64,000 nucleotides of DNA from Massilia sp. Root133 (GCF_001426525.1 NZ_LMEW01000001.1:190978-254977); one strand, 5' to 3'. Counted from the stretch's first letter, positions 41,063 to 50,370 are shown. Numbers and translations are program-made. Notes: generated from the letters alone by a model not told the origin.

Positions 41063-42138
41063 GCCGCCACCTCAGTGTTCACCCTGAGGGGCAACGTCAG
41101 CGACACGTGGAAGCGGCCGTCGTCGCGCCAGCCCGCGTCCACCCGCTGGGCGTCGCCGTACAAATGGCGCAGGCGGTTCGCAACGTTGGCCAGGCCGATG
41201 CCGCCGCCGGCCTGCGTCGGCTGCGTGCCGTCGTTGCGCACGTCCACGCGCAGGTGGTCGTCCACACGCGCGACGCGGATGTCGATGCGCCCCGCAGCGG
41301 AGGACACCCCGGCCATGGGCGCGATGCCGTGGCGGACCGCGTTCTCGACGAGCGGCTGCAGCATCAGGTAGGGCACGGCGGCATCGAGCAGGTCGGGCCC
41401 CGCATGCATCGCCAGTTGCAGGCGCTCGCCGAGACGCGCCTTTTCGATGTCGAGATAGGCTTCCGTCAGCGCCAGTTCCTCGGCCAGCGTGTGCTCGTGG
41501 CGGCCGTCGTGCGCCAGCGTGGCACGGAGAAAATCGGACACGCGGGCGAGCATGCGGTTCGCGTCGCGGTTGGCGCCGGCCGCGACGAGGGCCGACACCG
41601 CGTTCAGCGTGTTGAACAGGAAGTGCGGATTGACCTGCAGGCGCAGCGCGCGCAGTTCCGCGTCGCGCGCGTCCGCGAGCGCCTGCGCGAGGCGCAGCCG
41701 GGTGCGCTGCAGCGACAGGTAGTACACGGCCACCGCATGCATCGCGCAGAACGCGACCAGCGCGAGCCAGCAGCCGTCCAGGCCGCGCAGGAGGTCGTCC
41801 CAGTGGTAGCCCGTCTCCAGCCCGAGCGCGATCGACAGCCACTGGCCCAGCAGCGAGTTCGCGACCGCCATCGCATACGACGCCGCGAGCAGGATCAGCG
41901 TCATCGTCCACCATGCGCGGCCCTGGCGCCACAACGCGCGCTGCAGCAGGACCAGCGGCACGGTCCAGACGGCGCAAGCGACGAAGAACAGCGTGCGAAA
42001 CATGGGCGCGTAACCGTGGCCCAGCGCAGGCAGGCCGAGGATCACCATGCAGGTGAACACCGGCAGGGCGGCGAGGACGGGGACGAGCAGGGGCGTGTCT
42101 TCTTTCACGGCGGCGTGGCGTATGGACGGATCGGCCAT
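41059..42138 (-). CDS. LytS/YehU-type sensor histidine kinase
   Basis: A 359-residue sensor kinase with four N-terminal membrane helices (about residues 20-155) and a cytoplasmic His_kinase domain. The phosphoacceptor histidine lies in VNPHFLFNTLNA near residue 171, and a GHKL ATPase domain follows (LQPLVENAVRHG, then GGGIGLANVANRL). There is no periplasmic sensory domain, so it probably senses a signal within the membrane. The start at 42138 follows the usual topology; upstream in-frame codons overlap the next gene. It heads the kinase-regulator-acyltransferase operon. Confidence 0.92.
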   Translation of the reverse strand: MADPSIRHAAVKEDTPLLVPVLAALPVFTCMVILGLPALGHGYAPMFRTLFFVACAVWTVPLVLLQRALWRQGRAWWTMTLILLAASYAMAVANSLLGQWLSIALGLETGYHWDDLLRGLDGCWLALVAFCAMHAVAVYYLSLQRTRLRLAQALADARDAELRALRLQVNPHFLFNTLNAVSALVAAGANRDANRMLARVSDFLRATLAHDGRHEHTLAEELALTEAYLDIEKARLGERLQLAMHAGPDLLDAAVPYLMLQPLVENAVRHGIAPMAGVSSAAGRIDIRVARVDDHLRVDVRNDGTQPTQAGGGIGLANVANRLRHLYGDAQRVDAGWRDDGRFHVSLTLPLRVNTEVAA

Positions 42139-42149
42139 TCTAGCCCGCG

Positions 42150-42620
42150 TCACTGGTGGACGGAATACAGCATCGCGACAATTTTCCAGCCATCGTCCGT
42201 GCGCACGAGCTGCCACGTTTCGCTGCCGCGATTCGTCACCTTGCCGTCGGCGAGGAAGTCGAAATCGAACCACACGGAGGCGACGGTGCCGTTCGTGCGG
42301 ACGCGTACGTCGTAGAAGCGCTCCTCGATCGGCCTGGCGCTATGCGAAACGAATTCGGCGAACGCCTGCCATGTCGACGGCTCCAGGCGCTGCGCGGCCG
42401 GATTGCGCGCCTTGGCCGCCGCATACGTCGGTTCGTCCAGCACGGACCACCAGCTGCCGCCTTCCTGCACGAACAGCGAGCCGAGCGTCTTGCCGTCGCG
42501 CGCGACGATGGCGGTCTGGAATTGCTGCACGAGCTGGCGGATGGCGGCATCTTCGGCATTGGCCGCGTGCGCCGGACCGGCGAGGCAGAAGGCGAGGAAG
42601 AGAGAAAACAAGGCGCGCAT
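42150..42620 (-). CDS. secreted NTF2-like (SnoaL/DUF4440-type) protein
   Basis: A 156-residue exported protein with a Sec signal peptide (ending HAANA) and a mature domain with the NTF2-like cone fold pattern: helix AAIRQLVQQFQTAIVARDGK, SVLDEPTY, then beta strands RFYDVRVRTNGTVASVWFDFDF and ETWQLVRTDDGWKIVAMLYS. Such domains are used for binding or catalysis and specific roles cannot be read off. It lies 11 bases upstream of the histidine kinase gene on the same strand and might be part of that operon. Confidence 0.8.
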   Translation of the reverse strand: MRALFSLFLAFCLAGPAHAANAEDAAIRQLVQQFQTAIVARDGKTLGSLFVQEGGSWWSVLDEPTYAAAKARNPAAQRLEPSTWQAFAEFVSHSARPIEERFYDVRVRTNGTVASVWFDFDFLADGKVTNRGSETWQLVRTDDGWKIVAMLYSVHQ

Positions 42621-42722
42621 GGCGGCTCCCGATATGGAAAGACACCACGATAGAAGCGTTCGCGCGTGCGGGCCAGCACGCTGCGCCGGACCGTGCCGGC
42701 CATGCGGCGAACCGGTAGCGGC

Positions 42723-44096
42723 TCAGCGCAGCAGCGCGGCCAGCGCCGCACACGCGGCCTGCGCGCGCCCAGGCGGCACGTTCGTCACGCCCAGCAGCAG
42801 GCCGCCGGGCGCGTCGTCTTTTTGCGCGCGCCACCACGACAGGGCGGACGGCGCGAGACCCACCGTGCGTGCGTGCGCGGCCAGCGCGGCATCGTCGACG
42901 CCATCCGCCAGCGGGAGGAGCACGGACAGGCCGGCCTCGGCATGCGCCAGGCCGAGATCGCGCAGGCAGGCGCACAGCGCGGCGCGGCGCTCGGCGTACA
43001 CGCGCTTCATGCGGCGCAGGTGGCGCAGGTAGTGGCCGTCGCGCAGGAATTCCTCGATGGCGAACTGGATCGCGGGTGCCGGCGCGGCCGCGGCGACATC
43101 GGCCACGGCGGCGACGGCGGGCGCCAGCGCGGGCGGCACGACGAGGAAGGCGACGCGCAGCGCCGGGGCGATCGTCTTGCTGAAGGTCCCGATGTGCAGC
43201 ACGCGGCCGGCATGGTCGCGCGCCGCCAGCGCCGGCGTGGCGCGGGCTTGCAGCTGCAGCTCGCCCAGGTAGTCGTCCTCGACGATCCACGCGTTGCGCG
43301 CGGCCGCCCAATCGAGCAGCGCATGCCGGCGCGCCAGCGACAACGTCATGCCCAGCGGCGCCTGCTGCCCCGGCGTGACGACCGCCAGTGCCGCCTTCGG
43401 AGAGGACGCGATGCCCGCCGCCACGGCTAGCCCCTCCGCATCGACGGGCACCGGGACAGGCGTCACGCCGTATTGCGCGAGCACGGTACGCGCCGACGCG
43501 TAGCCGGGATGCTCGACCCATGCGCTGCGTCCTTCCAGGCGCAGCGCGCGCAGGACGAAGCCGAGCGCGGCGGCATGGCCGTTCGCGACGAACACCTGCG
43601 ACGGGTGACACGCGATGCCGCGCGCGATGCCGAGGTAGGCCGCGATGGCGGCGCGCAGCACCGGTTCGCCGCGCGGATCGGGATACCCCAGCGGCTGCGC
43701 GGCCGCGGTGCGCGCGGCACGGCCCATGATGCGTGACCACGTCTTGAACGGGAACACGTCCTGGCCCGGCACGCCGACCTGGAACGGGACCGGTGCGGCG
43801 AGGCGCGGCGGCGGGGCGGCCGGGCGTTCCGGCGCCGTCCCCGCACGCACCGCCTGCCGCGCGACGCGCGTCCCGGCCGCGCCGGCGGTGACGATGAGCT
43901 GCTGGTCGCGCAGGCTGTCGTAGGCGGCGCGCACGGTGCCGCGCGCGACGCCCAGCTGCACGGCCAGGTCGTGCCAGGACGGCAGCCGGGCGCCGGGAGA
44001 GAGGCGGCCGTCGTGGATGGCGGCACCGATCGCGGCGGCGATCTGGCCGGCGACGGGCGTGCGCGCGAAGCGGTCGATGTTTATCGAAAGGTCCAT
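42723..44096 (-). CDS. MocR/PdxR-type GntR regulator with aminotransferase domain
   Basis: A 457-residue MocR-family regulator: a winged helix of the GntR type at residues 10-75 (PVAGQIAAAIGAAIHDGRL, then VQLGVARGTVRAAYDSL) fused to a type I aminotransferase-like domain. The PLP-binding lysine is in GTFSKTIAPALR near residue 306, and the upstream GYPDPRGEPVLRAAIA and DDYLGEL segments are typical. MocR proteins sense PLP or amine metabolites. It is divergent from the thioredoxin-like/EamA operon across 101 bases and may control it. Confidence 0.92.
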   Translation of the reverse strand: MDLSINIDRFARTPVAGQIAAAIGAAIHDGRLSPGARLPSWHDLAVQLGVARGTVRAAYDSLRDQQLIVTAGAAGTRVARQAVRAGTAPERPAAPPPRLAAPVPFQVGVPGQDVFPFKTWSRIMGRAARTAAAQPLGYPDPRGEPVLRAAIAAYLGIARGIACHPSQVFVANGHAAALGFVLRALRLEGRSAWVEHPGYASARTVLAQYGVTPVPVPVDAEGLAVAAGIASSPKAALAVVTPGQQAPLGMTLSLARRHALLDWAAARNAWIVEDDYLGELQLQARATPALAARDHAGRVLHIGTFSKTIAPALRVAFLVVPPALAPAVAAVADVAAAAPAPAIQFAIEEFLRDGHYLRHLRRMKRVYAERRAALCACLRDLGLAHAEAGLSVLLPLADGVDDAALAAHARTVGLAPSALSWWRAQKDDAPGGLLLGVTNVPPGRAQAACAALAALLR

Positions 44097-44197
44097 GCAG
44101 TAAATGGTACAGGGATTCATGCAATTCTTGCGTCTTTGCCCTGATCCAAGTGGTCACTACGATGAAAACCTCATCCACCGTCACCATGAAGGATCCC

Positions 44198-45205
44198 ATG
44201 ACCCTCATCCACTTCATCTCCGCCCTGGCCAGCGCGCTGTTCGCCTGCGCGACCTGCGCGACCTGCGGGGCCGCGGACGACGGCGCCACGCGCGCCGCGC
44301 ACGCCGGCCAGCCGCTGATCGGCCAGCCGGCGCCGGCCGCCGTCCTGCGCACGCTCGACGGCGGCACCATCGACCTCGCCACCCGCTACGGCAGGCGGCC
44401 CGTCTACCTGAAGTTCTGGGCCACGTGGTGCGCGCCGTGCCTGCAGCAGATGCCGGGCTTCGAACGCATCCACCGGCAGTACGGCAAGCGCATCGACGTC
44501 ATCGCCGTCAATGCGGGTTTCAGCGACACGGAGGCCGACGTGCGCGCCTACCGCGCCCGCCACGGCCTCACGATGCCGATCGCGCTCGACGACGGCAGCC
44601 TGGGGCGCCGCCTGAACCTGCGCGTGACGCCGCAGCACGTGCTGATCGGCGCCGACGGCCGCATCGCCTACGTAGGCCATCTCGACGATGCGGCCCTGCA
44701 TGCGGCGCTGGATCGCGCTGCGCAAGGCCGGGTCGCGGCGCAACCGGTCGCGCTGGCACCGCAAGCGCAGGCGGCGCGTGTGTTCCGGGTCGGCGACAAG
44801 GTGGCGGGCCTCGATCTCCCGGCCGGCGCGGCCGGCAAGCCGCGCGCGCTCGTGTTCTTTTCGCCGTGGTGCGAAACATATCTGCGCGAGACCCGTCCCG
44901 CCACCGCACGGGCCTGCCGGCGCGTGCGCGAGGACGCGACGCGCCTGATGAAACGGGGCGGCGTGGACTGGCTTGCCGTCGCCGCGCCGCTGTGGACGTC
45001 GACCGCCGAACTGGCGGCCTACGCCAAGGCCCATCCCGGCACGCCGCGGGTGGCGCTCGACCGCGACGGCGCCGCCTTCGCCGCCTTCGGCATCCGCGCG
45101 ATCCCGAGCGTCGTGCTGGTCGATGCGGAGGGCCGCGTGGCGCGCGTGCTGGGACCAGAAGAACGCGGCCTCGATGCGGCGCTGCGCGCGGTGAGGGGGC
45201 AATGA
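44198..45205 (+). CDS. exported protein with two thioredoxin-like domains
   Basis: A 335-residue protein with a Sec signal peptide. Domain one (about 35-175) is a TlpA/ResA-like thioredoxin with the active site FWATWCAPC at 74-81; domain two (about 195-335) is a second thioredoxin-like fold in which the site reads PWCETY, only one cysteine. The start at 44198 was chosen for AAGGA 4 bases upstream; in-frame ATGs at 44162 and 44186 lack such a site. It is followed by an EamA exporter with overlapping codons and divergent from a MocR regulator. Confidence 0.8.
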   Translation: MTLIHFISALASALFACATCATCGAADDGATRAAHAGQPLIGQPAPAAVLRTLDGGTIDLATRYGRRPVYLKFWATWCAPCLQQMPGFERIHRQYGKRIDVIAVNAGFSDTEADVRAYRARHGLTMPIALDDGSLGRRLNLRVTPQHVLIGADGRIAYVGHLDDAALHAALDRAAQGRVAAQPVALAPQAQAARVFRVGDKVAGLDLPAGAAGKPRALVFFSPWCETYLRETRPATARACRRVREDATRLMKRGGVDWLAVAAPLWTSTAELAAYAKAHPGTPRVALDRDGAAFAAFGIRAIPSVVLVDAEGRVARVLGPEERGLDAALRAVRGQ

Positions 45206-46131
45206 TGAAGAAGAGCGACATTGCCTGCCTGACGGCGCTGGCCGCGCTGTGGGGCGCATCGTATCTGTTCATGCGCGTGTGCGCCGGCGAGTTCGGCGCG
45301 ATGACCTTGGCCGGTGCCCGCGCCGCCATCGCCGCCGTGTTGCTGTTGCCGCTGCTCGGCGGCGACTGGCGTGCGTTGCGCCGGCACTGGAAACCGGTGC
45401 TGCTGGTGGGCCTGACGAATTCCGCGCTGCCGTTCGTGCTGTTCGCGCTGGCGGCGCTGGGCATCAACGCGAGCCTGTCCGCGATCTTCAACGCGGCCAC
45501 GCCGCTGTACGCGGCCGTCATCGGGCGCGTGTGGCTGGGCGAGGCCATCGGCCGCACGCGTGCCGCCGGGCTGGCGCTCGGCTTTTGCGGCGTGGTGTGG
45601 CTCGCCGCGGATAACGCCGGCTTCACGCCCGGCGCAGGTGCAATCGCAACCGGATGGGCCATGCTGGCATGCGTCGCGGCCACGATGCTGTACGCGTTTT
45701 CCGCCCACTTCAGCAAGCACTATCTCGCGACCGTGCCGCCGCTGGCCGTCGCCGCCGGCAGCCAGCTGGCCGCCGCGCTCATGCTGGCACCGGCAGCACT
45801 GGCCCTGCATCCGGCCACGCCGCCGTCGCCCCGTGCGTGGGGCGCGCTGCTGTGCCTGGGCGCGCTGTGCACGGCGCTCGCGTACGTGCTGTTCTTCCGC
45901 CTGATCGCCCGCGTGGGCGCGGCGCGGACGATGGCCGTGCCGTTCCTCGTACCCGCGTTCGGCGTGCTGTGGGGCGTGCTGTTCCTCGGCGAGACTTTCA
46001 CGACCGCGATGGCGGCCGGCAGCGCCCTGATCGTGATGGGGACGGCGCTGGCCACTGGCCTGATCAACCCTGCGCGGCGGCCAGCAGCGCATCCGCTTCC
46101 GCGGCCCGGCGCGCGGCCGGACGCGAACTGA
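45202..46131 (+). CDS. EamA/DMT family transporter
   Basis: A 309-residue inner-membrane protein of the drug/metabolite transporter superfamily with ten helices in two EamA halves (CLTALAALWGASYLFMR at the start of the first, WAMLACVAATMLYAFSA of the second). Members export amino acids, nucleosides or drugs. The start overlaps the stop of the thioredoxin-like gene, and its last 68 bases overlap the convergent GST gene. MocR regulators often control EamA exporters, so the divergent regulator is a plausible controller. Confidence 0.9.
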   Translation: MMKKSDIACLTALAALWGASYLFMRVCAGEFGAMTLAGARAAIAAVLLLPLLGGDWRALRRHWKPVLLVGLTNSALPFVLFALAALGINASLSAIFNAATPLYAAVIGRVWLGEAIGRTRAAGLALGFCGVVWLAADNAGFTPGAGAIATGWAMLACVAATMLYAFSAHFSKHYLATVPPLAVAAGSQLAAALMLAPAALALHPATPPSPRAWGALLCLGALCTALAYVLFFRLIARVGAARTMAVPFLVPAFGVLWGVLFLGETFTTAMAAGSALIVMGTALATGLINPARRPAAHPLPRPGARPDAN

Positions 46132-46681
46132 CGCGGTCGATGTAGGCCATGATCTCGGGCAGTTCCGGCACCAGCTTGAACATCGTGGCCCAGCCGAGCG
46201 AGATGCCCCACAGGACGTCGGCGGCGGAGAAGCGTTCGCCCAGCAGGTACGGGCCCGCGCGCAATTGGGCAGTCAACGCGGCCAGCATCGTGTCGAAGTC
46301 GCCGTACGGGCACATCATCGGCGGCGCGGGCTCGCGTTTCATCGCGAGGTCTGTGATCGCCGGCTCGAACGACGAACCGTAGAACGCGAGCCAGCGCAGA
46401 TAGGGACCGCGCAGCGGATCGTCCAGCGCGGGCGCGAGACCCGCTTGCGGGAACAGGTCGGCCAGGTAGATGAAGACGGCCGGCTGCTCCGTGACGAGGG
46501 CATCGCCGTGGCGGATGGCGGGGACCTTGCCCATCGGGTTGATGGCCAGGTACTCCGGCGCGCGCTGCTCGTTCTTCTTGAGGTTCAGCACGTGCAGGTC
46601 GTAGGGGGCGCCGAGTTCTTCGAGCAGGATGCGGGCCGCGCCGGAGCGCGAATTCGGAGCGTGGAACAGGGTCGGGTTCAT
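46064..46681 (-). CDS. glutathione S-transferase family protein
   Basis: A 205-residue cytosolic GST. The N-terminal thioredoxin domain has TLFHAPNSRSGAARILLEEL, in which the serine is a likely catalytic residue, and NPMGKVPAI with the conserved cis-proline; TEQPAVFIYLADLFP carries the usual ExxA glutathione contact. The all-helical C-terminal domain is complete. The substrate is unknown. The 3' end overlaps the EamA gene by 68 bases. Confidence 0.92.
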   Translation of the reverse strand: MNPTLFHAPNSRSGAARILLEELGAPYDLHVLNLKKNEQRAPEYLAINPMGKVPAIRHGDALVTEQPAVFIYLADLFPQAGLAPALDDPLRGPYLRWLAFYGSSFEPAITDLAMKREPAPPMMCPYGDFDTMLAALTAQLRAGPYLLGERFSAADVLWGISLGWATMFKLVPELPEIMAYIDRVSSRPAARRAAEADALLAAAQG

Positions 46682-46766
46682 GGGGTCCTCGGGATGGCGG
46701 TGAGCCGACAGATTAGGCTTGCCTGCCGCCGCGGTCTAGGAAAAACGCGAATGCTAGAATGCCCCG

Positions 46767-47591
46767 ATGAGCCATCTCCCCACCGTCACCGACCGCGCCA
46801 AGGGCGTCGTCGCGCCTGCCCTCGCCGGCAAGATGTTCCGGCTCGGCCGCTACCTGCCGCCGCCGGACCTGGCGCCGTTCCTCGACCACTACTGGATCGT
46901 CGAGTGGGACTTGCAGGGCCGCCCGGCACACACGCAGCGCACCTTGCCTTACCCGTGCGTGCACATCGTGTTCGACCGCGCCCGCACGGGCATCTGGGGC
47001 CTGACGACGGGCTCGTTCGATTACACATTGCAGGACGCGGGCAAGGTGTGCGGCCTGCGCTTCCGGGCCGGCGCTTTCCGCGGTTTGCTGGGCCGGCCGC
47101 TGCACACGATCACGGACAAGGTGCTGGCGCTGGGCGACGTGTTCCCGTGGGACGCGGCGGCCGCGCAGGATGCGGTGCTGGACACGGCGGACGACGCCGC
47201 GATGATCGAGGCGGCGGGGGCGCTGCTGCGAACCATGCTGCCGGCGCCCGATCCGCAGGTCGACCGGATCGCGGCCATCCTGCGTGCGGTGGAATCGACG
47301 CCCGGGCTGACGCAGGTGGAGGAACTGGCGGCGGTCGCGCAGATGGGCGTGCGCAGCCTGCAGCAGCTGTTCAGCGAGTACGTGGGCGTGAGCCCGAAAT
47401 GGGCGATCCGGCGGTTTCGCCTGCACGAGGCGGCGGATCGTCTCGCGCAGGGAGGCGACGTCGACCTGGCTGCGCTGGCGCAGGGGCTCGGGTATTTCGA
47501 CCAGGCGCACTTCACGTCGGATTTCCGGCGGCTCGTGGGCAAGTCGCCGGGGCGGTATCGGGAAGAGGCGCGGCAGGCGGGTGGGGCTTGA
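46767..47591 (+). CDS. AraC-family transcriptional regulator
   Basis: A 274-residue regulator with an N-terminal DUF6597-like sensing domain (PPPDLAPFLDHYWIVEWDL, RTLPYPCVHIVFD, GLRFRAGAFRGLLG) and a C-terminal AraC-type double helix-turn-helix (VEELAAVAQMGVRSLQQLFSEYVGVSPK; LAQGLGYFDQAHFTSDFRR). It is divergent from the GST gene at 46064 by 85 bases and may control it or itself. The inducer is unknown. Confidence 0.92.
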   Translation: MSHLPTVTDRAKGVVAPALAGKMFRLGRYLPPPDLAPFLDHYWIVEWDLQGRPAHTQRTLPYPCVHIVFDRARTGIWGLTTGSFDYTLQDAGKVCGLRFRAGAFRGLLGRPLHTITDKVLALGDVFPWDAAAAQDAVLDTADDAAMIEAAGALLRTMLPAPDPQVDRIAAILRAVESTPGLTQVEELAAVAQMGVRSLQQLFSEYVGVSPKWAIRRFRLHEAADRLAQGGDVDLAALAQGLGYFDQAHFTSDFRRLVGKSPGRYREEARQAGGA

Positions 47592-47646
47592 ATTGGGCAA
47601 CGCAACCGATCGTGCCGTCGACCGCAAGCCCGTCGCTTGGAAGCTC

Positions 47647-48039
47647 ATGCAGCTCATCACGACGTTTGCCGTGCCGTCTTTGCTTGTTGGCGGCCTACGC
47701 CTGGCAGCGTACGCTCAACGAGAAACGCCCAGAGGCGACGGGACAATGGGTCAAGTCGTCTTCTCGGTATTCTTCGCGTTGTCCATGTGGTCACTGACGA
47801 TCATGATGACTGCGCGCCGTCGCATGGGCGTCGTTCGCTGGATCGGTGGGGCCTACATCGCGCTGCTGATCCTCATCAGCCTCGCCGCCCTGTGCTTCCT
47901 TATCGATGGCATGAAGGCGGGTAACGCGACGGACGCCGCACTCGCGGCCGGCGCTACCCTGGTCATCGTCGCCGAATGCTGGTGGCTGTATGCGTTTGCC
48001 TTTTCGGCGGAAGCCGCGCGTTATGTCGATCCTGCATGA
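47647..48039 (+). CDS. small membrane protein, unknown
   Basis: A 130-residue protein with four hydrophobic segments (about residues 2-20, 38-54, 66-88 and 98-120) and few charged residues outside the loops. The ATG at 47647 gives a normal membrane N-terminus; a GTG at 47581 inside the preceding gene would lengthen it. No family recognised. Its position after the AraC gene may be incidental. Confidence 0.55.
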   Translation: MQLITTFAVPSLLVGGLRLAAYAQRETPRGDGTMGQVVFSVFFALSMWSLTIMMTARRRMGVVRWIGGAYIALLILISLAALCFLIDGMKAGNATDAALAAGATLVIVAECWWLYAFAFSAEAARYVDPA

Positions 48040-48060
48040 ACTTGATTGTATCGAACACCT

Positions 48061-49407
48061 TCAGTCCAGATCATCCTCATCCGCCCCGCGCTCCAGCTGC
48101 GGAATCACTTTCACGAGCAGGATGCGTGGCCCGTTGGTCTTCTTGACCACGACGTCGAACCTGGGAAACTCGATCCGCTGCCCCTGCTTGGGAATATCCC
48201 CCAGCTTGGCCATCAACAGCCCGCCGACGGATTCGACTTCATCGAGCCCCATCTCTTCGTTGTTGATGTCGATGCCGAGCACGCGTTCGAGCGAGACGAT
48301 CGGCAGGCTCGCCTTGCCGATGTAGGTGCCGTCGCCCTGCGGCAGCCAGTCGTTTTCGTTGAGGCGGAACTCGTCGCGGATCTCGCCGACGATGGCGCCC
48401 AGCAGGTTGTCCAGCGTGATGAAGCCGACCGGACGCTTGCCTTTCTCTCCGATCAGCGCGAAGTGCGGGGCGCCGCCGCGGAACCGGCGGAACAGCTCGA
48501 TTGCCGGCGTGCGCGCCGAGATCAGTTCGACGGGACGCAGGTAATCCGTCAGGTCGTCGACGTCCTTGCCCGACTGCTCGGCGAAGAACAGGTCCTTCAG
48601 GTGGATCACGCCCAGCACTTCCTCGCCGTCCTCGTCGAAATACGGGTAGCGCGAAAAGCGGTTGCGGCGCATCGTGTCGAGGTTCTGCTCGAGCGAGCGG
48701 CTCGCGTACAGCGCGCTCACCTCGTTAATCGGACGCATGAGGTCCGCCACCGTGTGCTGGGCGAACTCCAGCGACTGCGCGAGGATGTGGCGCTCGTCGT
48801 GCGTGAAGCGCTCGCCCGGCGTGCCCGTGTTCGTGCGCAGGATCAGCTTGAGTTCGTCGTTCGAGTAATGCGTCTCGTGACCGCCCACGCCCGAGAGGCC
48901 CGCCACGCGCAGCACGAGGTTGGCGCTCGCGTTGAGGAGCCAGATGGCCGGGTACATCGCCCAGTAGAAGCCGTACAGCGGCATGGCGCTCCACAGGCCC
49001 ACCGCTTCCGGCACGCGGATTGCCAGCGACTTCGGCGCCAGCTCGCCCACGACGATGTGCAGGAACGAGATCACGCTGAACGCCACGACGAACGACACGC
49101 CGTGGATGATCTGCGGGCTCGTGACGCCGACCAGCGAGAACACGGGTTCCAGCAGGTTCGCGAACGCGGGTTCGCCAACCCAGCCCAGGCCCAGCGACGC
49201 GAGCGTGATGCCCAGCTGGCAGGCGGACAGATAAGCGTCGAGCTGGCTGTGGACTTTGTAGAGAATACGTCCGCGCAGGCCGCCGGTCTTGGCGATGGCG
49301 CGCACACGGGTCTTGCGCAGGGTGACGATGCCGAATTCGGCCGCCACGAAGAAGCCGTTCAGCGCCACCAGCAGCAGCGCGAGAACGACGAGCAATACGT
49401 TTTGCAT
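48061..49407 (-). CDS. CNNM/HlyC-CorC family transporter-associated protein
   Basis: A 448-residue inner-membrane protein: a DUF21 (CNNM) domain with three to four helices (residues 1-190), a CBS pair (about 215-340, VADLMRPINEVSALY and PVGFITLDNLLGAIVGEI) and a CorC_HlyC C-terminal domain. The family has been called hemolysin but members function in magnesium or divalent-cation homeostasis. The N-terminus NGFFVAAEFGIVTLRKTRV is typical. Single-gene unit. Not a toxin in any demonstrated sense. Confidence 0.93.
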   Translation of the reverse strand: MQNVLLVVLALLLVALNGFFVAAEFGIVTLRKTRVRAIAKTGGLRGRILYKVHSQLDAYLSACQLGITLASLGLGWVGEPAFANLLEPVFSLVGVTSPQIIHGVSFVVAFSVISFLHIVVGELAPKSLAIRVPEAVGLWSAMPLYGFYWAMYPAIWLLNASANLVLRVAGLSGVGGHETHYSNDELKLILRTNTGTPGERFTHDERHILAQSLEFAQHTVADLMRPINEVSALYASRSLEQNLDTMRRNRFSRYPYFDEDGEEVLGVIHLKDLFFAEQSGKDVDDLTDYLRPVELISARTPAIELFRRFRGGAPHFALIGEKGKRPVGFITLDNLLGAIVGEIRDEFRLNENDWLPQGDGTYIGKASLPIVSLERVLGIDINNEEMGLDEVESVGGLLMAKLGDIPKQGQRIEFPRFDVVVKKTNGPRILLVKVIPQLERGADEDDLD

Positions 49408-49455
49408 AGAAGGTATGTTTACTCGAAAGGCAAAAGCCGAGCTGCATTGTAACGG

Positions 49456-50370
49456 TCAGGCCGCCGGGGGAGTCGCTTTTCGCGATCCCGCCAGGATGGC
49501 CTCGACCGCCGGGTGCATGATCTTGCGGTCGCTCGAGATCATGTAGAACTGTTCGCGCACCGTCGGAACAAGCCCGACCCGCACGGCGCCGAACTGCTCG
49601 GCGACGTCGTCCGCCAGCGCGGCCGGCGCGAAGAACAGGCCCAGGCCGCGCCGGCCGAATGTGTTGAGCAGCGCGTTGTCTTCGAACTCCCCGACCACGT
49701 CCGGCCGCACGTGGTGCTGCACGAACCACTCGTCAATCTTGCCCCGCAGGGCATTATTGCGCGCCGGCAGCAGGAACGGCGCGCCGTTCAGATTCTGTGG
49801 AAACGCATCGTCCGCGCCGCCGTAGCGCTGGGCGAGCACGGGCGTGCCCACGACCACCATCTCGCTGTCGAACAGCTGGTGGCTGAACACTTTCAGGGTC
49901 GCGCCGGCGCGCACTTCGCGGTCGGTCAGCACGACGTCGAGCTTGTGCAGCGCGAGATCGGCCAGCAGCGCCTCGAACTGGTCTTCGTAGCAGACGATGC
50001 GTACGGGGCGGTCCATGCGCGTGACGGCTTCCAGCATGCGGTAGGCCGACAGCTTCGGCAGCGAGTCCGAGATGCCCACCGTGAGGCGCGTGCGGCCGCT
50101 GTCGAACTCGTTCAGCGCTTCCTGCATCTGCTCGCCCAGCAAGAAGATCTGGTCGGCATAGCCCAGCGCCAGCCGGCCCGCTTCCGTCAGCACGAGCCGC
50201 CGGCCCTGCTGCGCGAACAGCGTCTTGCCCAGCGCTTGCTCCAGCAGCGTCAATTGCGAACTGACCGTCTGCACGGCGAGGCCGAGCCGTTCGGCGGCAC
50301 GCGTGATGCCGCCTTCGTTGGCCACGACCCAGAAGTAGTACAGGTGGCGGAAATTGATGTCGGATTTCAT
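49456..50370 (-). CDS. NhaR-like LysR-family regulator
   Basis: A 304-residue LysR regulator of the NhaR type. The start MKSDINFRHLYYFWVVANEG and the helix-turn-helix TVSSQLTLLEQALGKTLFAQQGR are close to NhaR, which responds to sodium and alkali in Escherichia coli. The C-terminal domain is a complete periplasmic-binding-like sensor. No nhaA gene is present here. It is divergent from the DUF475-TerD operon across 122 AT-rich bases, so control of that stress module is the likely local role. Confidence 0.9.
   Translation of the reverse strand: MKSDINFRHLYYFWVVANEGGITRAAERLGLAVQTVSSQLTLLEQALGKTLFAQQGRRLVLTEAGRLALGYADQIFLLGEQMQEALNEFDSGRTRLTVGISDSLPKLSAYRMLEAVTRMDRPVRIVCYEDQFEALLADLALHKLDVVLTDREVRAGATLKVFSHQLFDSEMVVVGTPVLAQRYGGADDAFPQNLNGAPFLLPARNNALRGKIDEWFVQHHVRPDVVGEFEDNALLNTFGRRGLGLFFAPAALADDVAEQFGAVRVGLVPTVREQFYMISSDRKIMHPAVEAILAGSRKATPPAA

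Noticed and set aside
47581..47646. GTG start for the small membrane protein
   Set aside because: It would begin inside the AraC gene and add a charged segment before the first helix; the ATG at 47647 fits the topology better.
48061..49407. Hemolysin function for the CNNM/CorC protein
   Set aside because: The historical family name is misleading; domain content (DUF21, CBS, CorC_HlyC) points to cation homeostasis and there is no toxin context.
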